DNA of 64,000 nucleotides from Rhizobium esperanzae (GTDB lineage: Bacteria > Pseudomonadota > Alphaproteobacteria > Rhizobiales > Rhizobiaceae), in assembly GCF_002204185.1 (NCBI RefSeq), contig NZ_MXPU01000008.1, positions 62,001 through 126,000 of the forward strand. The letters are read 5' to 3'. Each line of letters starts with the position of its first letter. Position 1 is the first letter of the stretch. Positions 25,407 through 33,979 of this stretch are shown one piece after another. The notes under the pieces were generated by a model, which saw nothing but the letters and a program-made list of their open reading frames with translations, did not search any database and was not told the DNA's origin. The translations under genes were made by a program, and so were the position numbers.

Positions 25407-26387
25407 CTATCTCCTCGGGGTTTCGGCAATAAAGGCCGTGAGTTCGGCAAGGGCGGAGACTCCTTCCATGGGACCGAGCCGGGTCACGTTGCGTGCACCG
25501 GCCGCATTGGCGTGGAGCAGGGCGGCATCCGGCGCCATGCCCTTGCGGCGGCAGGTGAGATAGGCGGCGCCGAAGCAGTCGCCGGCGCCGGTCGGATCGA
25601 CCTCGTCAACGGTGAAGGCTGCGCAATCGATGCGCGGTAGGCCGCGGCCGAAGAAGGAAGCGCCCTGTTCACCGCGCTTCAGGACGATTTCACCGATGCC
25701 GCTCTCCAAAAGCTTGGCGACCGCCGCCGCTTCGTCTGCGCGGCCGGCGGCGGTGAAAAGCTCCTCGCCGGAGGGCAGCAGCAGGTCGGCTGTGGCAAGC
25801 ACCTGATTGAAGCTGCCCAGCGCGCCGTCATCGGTCAGCAATTCCTTACGAATGTTGGGGTCCAGCGACACCGAACCGCCGCGGGCCTGCACCGTCTCGA
25901 CGGCATAGAGGATCACCTCGCGGGCACCAGGAATGGTGAGAGCCGTTCCCATGACATGCACGTGGCCGGCACGCCGGACGAGAGCCTCGGCGGCTGAAGT
26001 CAAGCCGATCTGGCCGGCCGCGGATCTGGCGATGTTGAAGACGAAATCCCGGGCGCCATTCGGCCGGTAGCGAACGAAAGCACTGCCTGTTGGCCAGTCT
26101 TCATGGATTGCGATGGCCGACACGTCGACGCCGTCCTGCCGCAGGCGGTCGACGTTCAGCCGGCCGAAATCGTCATCGCCGACACCGGCGATGATGCCGG
26201 CCGCACCGCCCATGCGCGCGACCTGATCGATGAAAATCGCCGGTGCGCCGCTCGGATAGGGACCTGTCAGGGATTGCGGCTCGAGAAAGCCGGTGCCGAC
26301 TGTGGTCGCCATGATCTCCACCAGGATCTCGCCGACGGTGATCGTCGGTCCGAGCGCTTCCGGCGCAATCGCCCTTTGTGACGGCAT
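25407..26387 (-). CDS. PfkB family sugar kinase, probable tagatose kinase
   Basis: A 326-residue ribokinase-family kinase. It shows [14 protein letters not shown] at the N-terminus, [17 protein letters not shown] (substrate-binding G-A region), [14 protein letters not shown], and the PfkB signature [17 protein letters not shown] with the catalytic aspartate. ATG 26387 is chosen because GGAG lies seven bases upstream; ATG 26402 would add five residues. Together with the GatZ-type gene three bases downstream it matches the Agrobacterium tagatose kinase/epimerase pair of the altritol and galactitol pathways. ATP-dependent phosphorylation of D-tagatose at O-6 is the expected reaction. Confidence 0.83.
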   Translation of the reverse strand: MPSQRAIAPEALGPTITVGEILVEIMATTVGTGFLEPQSLTGPYPSGAPAIFIDQVARMGGAAGIIAGVGDDDFGRLNVDRLRQDGVDVSAIAIHEDWPTGSAFVRYRPNGARDFVFNIARSAAGQIGLTSAAEALVRRAGHVHVMGTALTIPGAREVILYAVETVQARGGSVSLDPNIRKELLTDDGALGSFNQVLATADLLLPSGEELFTAAGRADEAAAVAKLLESGIGEIVLKRGEQGASFFGRGLPRIDCAAFTVDEVDPTGAGDCFGAAYLTCRRKGMAPDAALLHANAAGARNVTRLGPMEGVSALAELTAFIAETPRR

Positions 26388-26598
26388 CTGCACTCTCCGC
26401 ATTCATCAAATCTCGATCCGCCGTAACTTGCTTGCGGAAGGCAGTCAAGACGAATTTGACGCGCGATAATTTTAATATTGCAATGCAGCGAATAGAGACT
26501 GCTTCATCTTGCGCCGCAGAACGTCCTCCGAGCTGAAGAATGGGCGTACATTTGCATGAGCGCTATAAGATGCGATGGATTTACCTCCCCAAACCCGC

Positions 26599-26656
26599 TT
26601 GACAAGATCGATCAAGTTGGCGGATAGAAGTTTACGCATGTAATTTTATGCGTGAA
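26599..26656 (+). promoter_or_regulatory. Candidate promoter and operator before the polyol-binding protein gene
   Basis: TTGACA (26599-26604), a 17-base spacer and GGATAG (26622-26627) form a plausible promoter. Just after it TTTACGCAT (26631-26639) and ATGCGTGAA (26648-26656) form an inverted repeat around an eight-base AT-rich centre, overlapping the probable transcription start. It could be bound by the LacI-type regulator encoded at 30096. Confidence 0.4.
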
Positions 26657-26681
26657 CATCCGTAAAGGAGGAGCGGAGACC

Positions 26682-27995
26682 ATGAGCAAGATCATTTGCA
26701 TTCTATCTGCATCCGTCGCCTGCCTCGCACTGACCGCCGGACTGGTCGGCGCCGAGGAACTGACGATCGCCACCGTCAACAATGGCGACATGATCATCAT
26801 GCAGAAACTGTCGCCGGAATGGGAGAAGGAGACCGGCAACAAGGTGAATTGGGTGGTGCTCGAAGAAAATGTCCTGCGCCAGAAGGTGACGACCGACATC
26901 GCAACGAAGAGCGGCCAGTACGACATCATCACCATCGGCGGCTATGAGGCGCCGATCTGGGGCAAGCAGGGCTGGCTGGCGCCCGTTGACGATCTCGGCG
27001 CCGACTACGACTATGACGACTTGCTCTCTCCGATCAAGACGGGCCTGACCGTCGACGGCAAGCTCTATGCCGTGCCTTTCTATACAGAAAGCTCGTTTAC
27101 GCTTTACCGCAAGGATCTCTTCGATGCCGCCGGCATCAAGATGCCTGATGAACCGACCTACGACCAGATCAAGGAATATGCGGCCAAGCTGACCGACAAA
27201 TCGAAGGAACAGTACGGCCTATGCCTGCGCGGTAAGCCCGGCTGGGGCGAGAACATGGCGTTCCTCGGAACCATGATCAACGCCTATGGCGGCCGCTGGT
27301 TCGACATGGACTGGAAGCCGCAGATCAATTCCGAGCCGTGGAAGAAGGCAATTACAGATTATGTCGAGCTGATGACCAAATATGGTCCTCCCGGCGTGAC
27401 TGCGAACGGCTTCAACGAAAACCAGGCGCTGTTTTCGACTGGTCATTGCGCGATGTGGATCGATGCCACGTCGGCTGCCGGCCGCGTCTACGACCCGAAG
27501 CAGAGCAAGGTCGCCGACAAGATCGCTTTCACGCGCGCGCCTGTCGCCGTTACCGCGAACGGATCGAGCTGGTCATGGTCCTGGAACCTGGCAATCCCGG
27601 CCACCTCGACCAAGCTCGATGCGGCCAAATCCTTCCTGAAATGGGCAACCTCCAAGGACTACGTCAAGAAGGTTGGCGAGACGGAGGGCTGGGTCGCGGT
27701 GCCGCCCGGCACCAGAAAATCGACCTACGCCCTGCCGGAATATCAAAAGGCGGCTCCCTTTGCCGATACCGTGCTGAAGGCCATTCTTTCGGCCGACCCG
27801 TCCAAGCCGACCAAGGACCCCGTTCCCTATACCGGTGTTCAGTTTGTCGCCATTCCCGAGTTCCAGGGCATCGGCACGAGCGTCGGCCAGCAGATCGCCG
27901 CCGCTCTGTCCGGACAGCAATCGGTCGATGCCGCTCTCGACAGTGCTCAGAAACAGGTCGAACGCGACATGAAGAAGGCCGGCTACCCGAAGTAA
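26682..27995 (+). CDS. Polyol ABC transporter substrate-binding protein (SmoE-like), without adjacent permeases
   Basis: A 437-residue family 1 extracellular solute-binding protein with a signal peptide ending about LVGA/EE near residue 24. Segments such as WEKETGNKVNWVVLEENVLR, YDIITIGGYEAPIWGKQGWL, VPFYTESSFTLYRKDLFDAA and SWSWSWNLAIPATS are typical of the sorbitol/mannitol binding proteins of rhizobia. The ATG at 26682 has a clear GGAGGAG. The permease and ATPase genes (smoFGK) that usually follow are absent; a dehydrogenase gene comes next. The partner membrane proteins must be elsewhere, possibly those at 51132-52903. Confidence 0.87.
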   Translation: MSKIICILSASVACLALTAGLVGAEELTIATVNNGDMIIMQKLSPEWEKETGNKVNWVVLEENVLRQKVTTDIATKSGQYDIITIGGYEAPIWGKQGWLAPVDDLGADYDYDDLLSPIKTGLTVDGKLYAVPFYTESSFTLYRKDLFDAAGIKMPDEPTYDQIKEYAAKLTDKSKEQYGLCLRGKPGWGENMAFLGTMINAYGGRWFDMDWKPQINSEPWKKAITDYVELMTKYGPPGVTANGFNENQALFSTGHCAMWIDATSAAGRVYDPKQSKVADKIAFTRAPVAVTANGSSWSWSWNLAIPATSTKLDAAKSFLKWATSKDYVKKVGETEGWVAVPPGTRKSTYALPEYQKAAPFADTVLKAILSADPSKPTKDPVPYTGVQFVAIPEFQGIGTSVGQQIAAALSGQQSVDAALDSAQKQVERDMKKAGYPK

Positions 27996-28005
27996 GCCTT
28001 TCATC

Positions 28006-28023
28006 CTCGCGGTCTGCCGCGAG
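28006..28023 (+). other. Intercistronic hairpin after the polyol-binding protein gene
   Basis: CTCGCGG (28006-28012) pairs with CCGCGAG (28017-28023) around a TCTG tetraloop, eleven bases after the stop codon. TTCCTCCC follows, a poor T tract. It separates the highly expressed binding-protein message from the dehydrogenase genes. Confidence 0.5.
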
Positions 28024-28098
28024 TTCCTCCCGGAAAGGTCAGGCGGCTAGCGTCATTTCGCACTACCGGCGTCTGCGCCGGCTGAACTGGAGAACGAC

Positions 28099-28869
28099 AT
28101 GAGACTGAAAGACAAGGTCGCCCTCATCACCGGCGGCGCGCGCGGCATCGGCCTCGGTTTTGCCGAAGCCTTCGTCAAGGAAGGCGCCAAGGTCGTGATT
28201 GCCGATATCGATATCGAGCGGGCAACGAAGTCCGCCGCCGCGATCGGCCCTGTTGCCAAGGCGATGAAGCTCGACGTCACGGAACTGTCGGCCATCGACA
28301 CTCTCGTTGCACAGGTCGACAAGGAGTTCGGCGGTATAGACATCCTCGTCAACAATGCCGCCATCTTCGACATGGCCCCGGTCAACGAGATCACCGAGGC
28401 CAGCTACGACAAGGTCTTCTCGATCAACCTGAAGGGGCCGCTCTTCATGATGAAGGCCGTCTCGAACGTCATGATCAACCGGGGCAGGGGCGGCAAGATC
28501 ATCAATATGGCCAGCCAGGCCGGACGGCGCGGCGAGGCGCTGGTGCTTTTATACTGCGCTTCCAAGGCGGCGATCATCTCGGCGACACAGTCGGCAGCAC
28601 TGGCGCTCGTCAAATACGGCATCAACGTCAATGCGATCGCCCCCGGCGTCGTCGACGGCGAGCATTGGGATATCGTCGATGCGCATTTTGCCAAATGGGA
28701 GGGGCTGAAGCCTGGCGAGAAGAAGGCTGCCGTCGCCAAATCCGTTCCGATCGGCCGCTTCGCCACACCCGACGACATCAAGGGCCTCGCCGTCTTCCTC
28801 GCCTCATCGGACAGCGACTATATCCTTGCCCAGACTTACAATGTCGACGGCGGCAACTGGATGAACTGA
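28099..28869 (+). CDS. smoS: SDR sorbitol/galactitol dehydrogenase, SmoS-like
   Basis: A 256-residue short-chain dehydrogenase. Motifs are LITGGARGIGLGFAEAFVKE, DILVNNAAIF, NMASQAGRRGEALVLLYCAS with the catalytic serine, the Y-C-A-S-K active site and NAIAPGVVDGEHWD. It is very like the SmoS sorbitol (L-iditol) dehydrogenase of Rhizobium and Rhodobacter, an enzyme that also turns galactitol into tagatose. The polyol-binding gene precedes it and a zinc alcohol dehydrogenase gene follows (31-base gap). Its product would feed the tagatose kinase encoded at 25407. A GGAG site precedes the ATG. Confidence 0.85.
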   Translation: MRLKDKVALITGGARGIGLGFAEAFVKEGAKVVIADIDIERATKSAAAIGPVAKAMKLDVTELSAIDTLVAQVDKEFGGIDILVNNAAIFDMAPVNEITEASYDKVFSINLKGPLFMMKAVSNVMINRGRGGKIINMASQAGRRGEALVLLYCASKAAIISATQSAALALVKYGINVNAIAPGVVDGEHWDIVDAHFAKWEGLKPGEKKAAVAKSVPIGRFATPDDIKGLAVFLASSDSDYILAQTYNVDGGNWMN

Positions 28870-28900
28870 TCGCCCTCGCGCAAGACGTCTGGAGTCTGAG

Positions 28901-29911
28901 ATGGAAGCCATCTGCTATACCGAGAAGGGCATCGCGGTCACCAAGGCGCTGCCGCTGCCGGAACTGCGGCCCGGCCATGCGCTTGTGCGCGTGCGCGCCG
29001 CCGGTCTTTGCCACACCGATATCGACGTCCTCTACGGCCGTTACGGCGAGGGCCGCTTTCCGCTGGTCCCCTGTCATGAATATGCCGGCGTGATCGAGGC
29101 CGTGGCCGGCGATGTCTCCGGCCGTGCCGTCGGCGCCCGTGTCGTCGTCGATCCCAATCTTCCCTGCGGGCAGTGCCGGGCCTGCCGCAAGGGACTGACC
29201 AATCTCTGCCGCGATCTGAAGGCCTATGGGGTCACGGAGGACGGCGGTTTTGCCGAATACAGCCTGGTCAGGACCGATCACCTGCATGAGATCGGCGATC
29301 TCGACTTCAATCTCGCCGCGCTCGCCGAGCCGCTCGCCTGCGTTTTGAACGGCCTTGGCAGCGCCGGATTGCGGGCCGGTCCGGCGGGAACGGAAACGGC
29401 GCTCGTCTTCGGCGCCGGGCCGATCGGACTGCTGCTGGCGCTTTCCCTGAAGGCCGAAGGCGTTTCGTCGGTAACGGTTGCCGATATCAACGAGGGCCGC
29501 CTGGCCTTTGCCGAGCGGCTGGGACTGGAGACGGCCGTCTCCGGCTCCGAAGCGCTCGCCGGCCGCCGCCGCTCTTTCGATTTCGTTGCCGATGCAACCG
29601 GCATTGCCCGCGTCGTCGAAAGCATGATCGACTTTACCGCCGATGGTGGCACGGTTCTGGTCTTCGGCGTCTGCGCCCCCGACCAGCGCATTTCCATCGC
29701 GCCCTTCGAGATCTTCCGACGCCAGATCCGCTTCGCCGGCTCCCACTCGCTGAACCGCAACATTCCCCGGGCGCTCGACGTTCTTAGAAGAGATACCGGC
29801 GCCATGGCGCAGCTGGTCTCCCACCGGCTGCCGCTTGGCGAAGTGCTTCCCTTTATCACCAAAAAGTCCGCCGATCCGGCAACGATGAAGGTGCAGTTCT
29901 CCATAGACTAA
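28901..29911 (+). CDS. Zinc-dependent medium-chain polyol dehydrogenase
   Basis: A 336-residue MDR dehydrogenase. Catalytic zinc ligands are in AAGLCHTDIDVLYGRYGEG and PLVPCHEYAGVI, the structural zinc cysteines in LPCGQCRACRKGLTNLC, and the nucleotide fold in VFGAGPIGLLLALSLKAEG. It resembles L-threonine/arabinitol-type dehydrogenases. In Agrobacterium a zinc enzyme of this class is the D-altritol 5-dehydrogenase of the pathway that also uses tagatose kinase, so a polyol to ketose reaction is likely. It is the last gene of the operon; a rhizobial palindromic repeat starts inside its stop codon. Confidence 0.83.
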   Translation: MEAICYTEKGIAVTKALPLPELRPGHALVRVRAAGLCHTDIDVLYGRYGEGRFPLVPCHEYAGVIEAVAGDVSGRAVGARVVVDPNLPCGQCRACRKGLTNLCRDLKAYGVTEDGGFAEYSLVRTDHLHEIGDLDFNLAALAEPLACVLNGLGSAGLRAGPAGTETALVFGAGPIGLLLALSLKAEGVSSVTVADINEGRLAFAERLGLETAVSGSEALAGRRRSFDFVADATGIARVVESMIDFTADGGTVLVFGVCAPDQRISIAPFEIFRRQIRFAGSHSLNRNIPRALDVLRRDTGAMAQLVSHRLPLGEVLPFITKKSADPATMKVQFSID

Positions 29912-30014
29912 AGCACGTGGCGATCTTTCAGATTCGCTCCCCGTGCTTTAGGTCTTTGTTTTTACGCCTGTCGTTATCGCAAAACCGCGCACACTTTTGC
30001 GCGACACGCTTTAG
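29908..30014. repeat. Rhizobial intergenic mosaic-type palindromic repeat
   Basis: Two stem-loops joined in one 107-base element. CTAAAGCACG (29908-29917) pairs perfectly with CGTGCTTTAG (29942-29951), with an inner GCGATCT/AGATTCGC pairing, then CGCAAAA (29978-29984) pairs with TTTTGCG (29995-30001) and the element ends GACACGCTTTAG, which can also pair with its beginning. The wording matches a repeat I know from many Rhizobium intergenic regions (RIME-like). The first hairpin followed by GTCTTTGTTTTT may also terminate the upstream operon. Confidence 0.72.
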
Positions 30015-30095
30015 GTTCAGGTGATCGACAGGGCCGCTTTTCGTCCGGCGATGAGTCATCTAGAAACCGTCGGAGACGCCGCGTCAGGAGATCAG

Positions 30096-31133
30096 ATGGT
30101 GGGAAAGAGGATCAAAACCATGGAGGACTTTTCGGAGTTCGTCGGCTTGTCGCGTCCCACCGTCTCGAAATATTTCAGCGATCCGATGTCGGTGCGCCAG
30201 AAGACACGGGAAGCAATCGAGCAGGCGCTGAAGAAATCGGGTTTCCGGCCGAATATCTTCGCCGTCAACCTCAACCGGCGGCGCAGCAACATTCTCGGCG
30301 TCATCATCCCCAATTCCACCGATCCCTTCTATATGGCGCTGACCCGCCGTATCGAGATGATCGCCAATGAGTCCGGGTTCCTCGCCTTCGTCCTGTCGTC
30401 AGACGGCAAGGCTGAAATGGAGGATCGGGCGATCAAGACGCTGAAATCGATGAATGTCGCCGGCGCGATCATCGCGCCGCTTGGCGTCGAATCTCATCAC
30501 GCCACGCTCGACGAGCTTGGCCGCAGCGTACCGCTCATCTATGTCGATTCGCCGCTCGACGAGACATCCTCCTTCGTCGGCACGAACAACCGGCAGAGTT
30601 TCAACCTGATCGTTGATTATCTCTGCCGCTCGGGCGAGCCGCCATGCTATTTCGGCATGCCGCATGTCAATACCAATGCCTTGACCCGCCAGACGGCCTA
30701 TCTGGAAGCGATGGACCAGTTCAAGATGGCGCCCAGCATTGTCGAGCTGACAGACAGCAAGAGCTGGGACTTCGAGCGCTTCGGCTTCGAGGAAGCGACC
30801 CGCATCCTGACGTCGGGGCAGGGCTTTCCGACGCGCACTGTGCTCTGCGCCAACGACCGCGTCGCCTTCGGCGTCATCGCCGCTGCATTCCAGCTCGGCC
30901 TCAAGGTCGGCCACGGCGCCAATTACGACTTGCGGGTCGCGGGACATGACGATCACCCCCTGTCGCGCTACGCCTGCCCCCCGATCACGACGGTGGCACA
31001 GAATTATAACGAGATCGGCCGGCTCGCGATCGAAATGCTGCTCGGCAGGCTCGGCGAAGGCGAGGGGCTTGCCACCACGCCGGCGGCCCGTATTCTTCTC
31101 AATGCCGAGCTCATGCTGCGGACCTCGGCCTGA
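30096..31133 (+). CDS. LacI family transcriptional regulator
   Basis: A 345-residue repressor of the LacI/GalR family. The helix-turn-helix is MEDFSEFVGLSRPTVSKYFS near residues 9-28, followed by the hinge KSGFRPNIFAVNLNRRRSN and a periplasmic-binding-protein-like sensor (LGVIIPNSTDPFYMALTRRI, TRTVLCANDRVAFGV). ATG 30096 has AGGAGATCAG upstream; further upstream starts at 30021 or 30051 lack sites. It follows the polyol dehydrogenase operon, separated by the palindromic repeat, and is the obvious local regulator of the polyol and tagatose genes. Confidence 0.88.
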   Translation: MVGKRIKTMEDFSEFVGLSRPTVSKYFSDPMSVRQKTREAIEQALKKSGFRPNIFAVNLNRRRSNILGVIIPNSTDPFYMALTRRIEMIANESGFLAFVLSSDGKAEMEDRAIKTLKSMNVAGAIIAPLGVESHHATLDELGRSVPLIYVDSPLDETSSFVGTNNRQSFNLIVDYLCRSGEPPCYFGMPHVNTNALTRQTAYLEAMDQFKMAPSIVELTDSKSWDFERFGFEEATRILTSGQGFPTRTVLCANDRVAFGVIAAAFQLGLKVGHGANYDLRVAGHDDHPLSRYACPPITTVAQNYNEIGRLAIEMLLGRLGEGEGLATTPAARILLNAELMLRTSA

Positions 31134-31142
31134 CATCGCATC

Positions 31143-33032
31143 TCAGGCGCGGGGCAGTCCCGGCGGCCGCAAATGTTTCCTCAGTGCGGCAATCCTGAAG
31201 ATGGCGTTCGCGGCGCCATAGCCGCGGTAACCGCGCCGCTCGACGATCTCGAAGAACAGACCCTCGCCATAGGTCGGGCTGTAGAGCTGGAAATATTCGC
31301 CTGAGTCATCGCGGTCATAGAGAATGTTGTTGGCCTTGAGGCGATCGGCGAATTCGGCGTCGAGGCCGAAGCGGGCTTCGAGATCGTCATAATAATTCGA
31401 CGAAATCGTAAGCGACACGAAACCGTTTGCAGCAAGAGCGGCGGCGGTCGCGAAGATGTCGTCGGTCCTGAAGGCGAGATGCTGGATGCCGGAGCCGAAG
31501 GTTTCGGCAATGAAACGGCCGGCGAGCGTATTGCGGTTTTCCGCGCCGTTCATCGTGATGCGCAAAGAGCCTTGCGCATTCTCCACCACCTGGCTGTGGA
31601 CGATGCCGGAGGGATCAACGATATCGACCATCGGCGTCTTCTCAGCTTCGATGAGCGAGGTGTAGAACAGCAGCCAGGTCAGCAGCTCCTCATACTTCAT
31701 CGTCTGCGCCATATGGTCGATCGATTGCAATCCGGCCGGCTGCGGCGCGGCGTCGTCTTCGATCGCATCGAATTCGATCTCCCAGATGCGGGCAAGCTCG
31801 CTCTTGCGGTCGAGGAAATAGAGGACGCCGCCACCGACGCCGCGGACCGCCGGCATCTCGATTTCGCCGGCATCGAGCGATTGGGAGAACCGTTCGGCGC
31901 CCAGCGCCATCGCGCGCTGCAAGGCCGCCTTGGCATCGTCGACCATCAGGCCGGCGGCGTAGGCGGAAGTGCCATGGACGGCGTAGGAGGCGCTGGCAAA
32001 GCCTTTCCGCTCGGTATTGATCACGAGATTGATGGCGCCCTGGCATAAGACCGTCACCCGCTTGGTCTTGTGTTTGGCCGCCTTGAGAAAACCGAGGCTC
32101 GCAAACAGCGCCTCGAGCTCCGGCGCCTCGTCTTCATCGGCGGTGAACTCGACGAAGGCGATGCCCTCGACGGCAACGCGCGGCGGCATTGAAGGCACCG
32201 GCAGAGCGCTCTCCGGCTGCTCACGCTTCACCTGATCGCCGAGATAGATCAGCGAACGACGGCCGTCGACGGCGATCGCGCTTGGCGAACCGCCGCGGAA
32301 CTGATCGTTGAAGATCTCCAGCGAGAGATAGCCGTCATAGCCGGTTGCGGCAACGGCCTTCATGAAACCGAGCACCGGCAGGTCGCCTTCACCCGGCATG
32401 TTGCGGAAGTGCCGGCTCCAATAGAGCAGATCCATATCGATCACCGGCGCATCGGCAAGCTGAATGATGAAGATCTTTTCCTTCGGGATCGACCGGATCG
32501 AGTTGACGTCGATCTTGCGCGACAGCGTGTGAAAGCTGTCGAGAATCAGGCCGATATTCGGATGATCGGCCCGCCGGACGATCTCCCAGGCATCGCGATG
32601 GTCGTGTATGTGGCGGCCCCAGGCGAGCGCCTCATAGCCAACGCGCAGGCCGCGTTTGGCGGCGCGCTCGCCGAGTTCACGAAAATCCGCCGCCGCCCGG
32701 TCGAGACCGCCGAGTGATGCCGGCGAGACGTTGGAGCAGACCAGCACGAGATCGGTGCCCATTTCCTGCATGAGGTCGAATTTGCGCTCCGCCCGGTCGA
32801 AGGTGCGGCTGCGCAGCGGCTCAGGCATGCCTTCGAAATCGCGGAACGGCTGAAAGAGCGTGATCTCCATGCCGAGATCGCGCACCATCCGGCCGACCTC
32901 CTTCGGGCTTTCGTCGAAGATCAGGAAGTCGTTCTCGAAGATCTCAACCCCGTCGAAGCCGGCCTTGGCGATCGCCTCCAGCTTGTCGCGGAGGTCGCCG
33001 CTCAGCGAAACAGTCGCAATCGATGTCTTCAT
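31143..33032 (-). CDS. 3-dehydroshikimate dehydratase, QuiC1-type fusion of TIM barrel and HPPD-like domain
   Basis: A 629-residue fusion. Residues 1 to about 270 are a sugar phosphate isomerase/epimerase-type TIM barrel (GFDGVEIFENDFLIF, VGYEALAWGRHIHDHRDAW, GLILDSFHTL, GYDGYLSLEIFNDQF) that carries dehydroshikimate dehydratase activity in characterised relatives. Residues about 290-629 are a double VOC region like 4-hydroxyphenylpyruvate dioxygenase (QSIDHMAQTMKYEELLTWLL, GIQHLAFRTDDIF, FFEIVERRGYRGYG). Such fusions make protocatechuate from 3-dehydroshikimate in Pseudomonas and rhizobia. It is the last gene of the TRAP operon, 22 bases after shikimate dehydrogenase, which fits quinate/shikimate use. 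Confidence 0.87.
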   Translation of the reverse strand: MKTSIATVSLSGDLRDKLEAIAKAGFDGVEIFENDFLIFDESPKEVGRMVRDLGMEITLFQPFRDFEGMPEPLRSRTFDRAERKFDLMQEMGTDLVLVCSNVSPASLGGLDRAAADFRELGERAAKRGLRVGYEALAWGRHIHDHRDAWEIVRRADHPNIGLILDSFHTLSRKIDVNSIRSIPKEKIFIIQLADAPVIDMDLLYWSRHFRNMPGEGDLPVLGFMKAVAATGYDGYLSLEIFNDQFRGGSPSAIAVDGRRSLIYLGDQVKREQPESALPVPSMPPRVAVEGIAFVEFTADEDEAPELEALFASLGFLKAAKHKTKRVTVLCQGAINLVINTERKGFASASYAVHGTSAYAAGLMVDDAKAALQRAMALGAERFSQSLDAGEIEMPAVRGVGGGVLYFLDRKSELARIWEIEFDAIEDDAAPQPAGLQSIDHMAQTMKYEELLTWLLFYTSLIEAEKTPMVDIVDPSGIVHSQVVENAQGSLRITMNGAENRNTLAGRFIAETFGSGIQHLAFRTDDIFATAAALAANGFVSLTISSNYYDDLEARFGLDAEFADRLKANNILYDRDDSGEYFQLYSPTYGEGLFFEIVERRGYRGYGAANAIFRIAALRKHLRPPGLPRA

Positions 33033-33054
33033 CGCAGTGGTCCTTGCGAGAGCG

Positions 33055-33915
33055 TTAAGTCGTCATGGTCTTGAAATGCGCAAGCATGCGACCGGCATCC
33101 GGCTCCCTGCCGGTAATCAGGCGAAAGGCGCCGACCGCCTGAAAGACAGCCATGCCGCCGCCATCGAGCGTCGGGCAACCGCGCTGCCTCGCCTTCCGCA
33201 ATAGCTCGGTCTCCAGGGGGAAGTAGACGATTTCAGCAACCCAATGCCGCCTTTCCAGAAGTTCTGGCGGAAGCGGCGTGCCGGGATATTTGGCCATGCC
33301 GGTCGGCGTCGCGTGGATCAGCCCGGATGCCGCCTTCATCGCGGCCTCGAGGTCGCCGCCGGCAGTGATCGACGCATCGGGAAAGAGCGCGGACATCGTT
33401 TCCGCCAGATCGACGGCGCGCTCATGCTCACGATCGAAGACCGTCAGTCTCTTCAGGCCGAGGGTCAGGATCGCATAGGCGGTTGCGACACCCGCTCCAC
33501 CCGCTCCGAGCTGCACGGCCGAGGAAAGATCGGCCTGCGGCAGCCCGCGCCGGAAGCTCTCGGCGAAGCCCCACCAATCGGTATTATGCCCGAAGCGCTT
33601 GTTGTCCTTCAGAACGACCGTATTGACGGCGCCGAGCGCCCGGGCTTCCGGCGACAGCTCGTCGAGCAGGGCAATGACGAGCTGCTTGCAGGGATGGGTG
33701 ATGTTGAGGCCGGCAAGAGCACGCTCTTCGGCATCCGCGACCAGCCGCGAAAGATCGGCAGGCGAGGCATTCAGCTTGACGAGATCGATCAGCTCATAAT
33801 CGTAATCCAGCCCCTGCGCCGCACCTTCCTCCATATGCATGGCAGGCGTCAGCGAAGCCTGGATGCCGGAGCCGATCAGCCCGGCCTTCAACGGTTTCAG
33901 CAGTGTCTCGGCCAT
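33055..33915 (-). CDS. Shikimate/quinate dehydrogenase, AroE-like
   Basis: A 286-residue NAD(P)-dependent shikimate dehydrogenase. The substrate domain has GSGIQASLTPAMHMEEGAAQ (the S-x-S-P-like site is varied) and LAGLNITHPCKQLVIALLDE with the catalytic lysine in T-H-P-x-K; the cofactor domain has QLGAGGAGVATAYAILTLGL, and HATPTGMAKYPGTPLP is the usual late motif. Context with a dehydroshikimate dehydratase and a TRAP importer indicates a catabolic role, oxidation of shikimate or quinate, and not aromatic biosynthesis. Confidence 0.88.
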   Translation of the reverse strand: MAETLLKPLKAGLIGSGIQASLTPAMHMEEGAAQGLDYDYELIDLVKLNASPADLSRLVADAEERALAGLNITHPCKQLVIALLDELSPEARALGAVNTVVLKDNKRFGHNTDWWGFAESFRRGLPQADLSSAVQLGAGGAGVATAYAILTLGLKRLTVFDREHERAVDLAETMSALFPDASITAGGDLEAAMKAASGLIHATPTGMAKYPGTPLPPELLERRHWVAEIVYFPLETELLRKARQRGCPTLDGGGMAVFQAVGAFRLITGREPDAGRMLAHFKTMTT

Positions 33916-33947
33916 GCGCCAGTTCCCGTTTCTCTTGTGATGGGAAA

Positions 33948-33970
33948 GGCCCGCAGGATCGCTGCGGGCC
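33948..33970 (-). other. Intercistronic hairpin after the TRAP binding-protein gene
   Basis: GGCCCGCAG (33948-33956) pairs perfectly with CTGCGGGCC (33962-33970) around a five-base loop, ten bases beyond the stop codon of dctP and before the shikimate dehydrogenase gene. On the minus strand only TTT follows, so partial termination or 3'-end protection is more likely than full termination. Confidence 0.6.
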
Positions 33971-33979
33971 CTGATCCGC

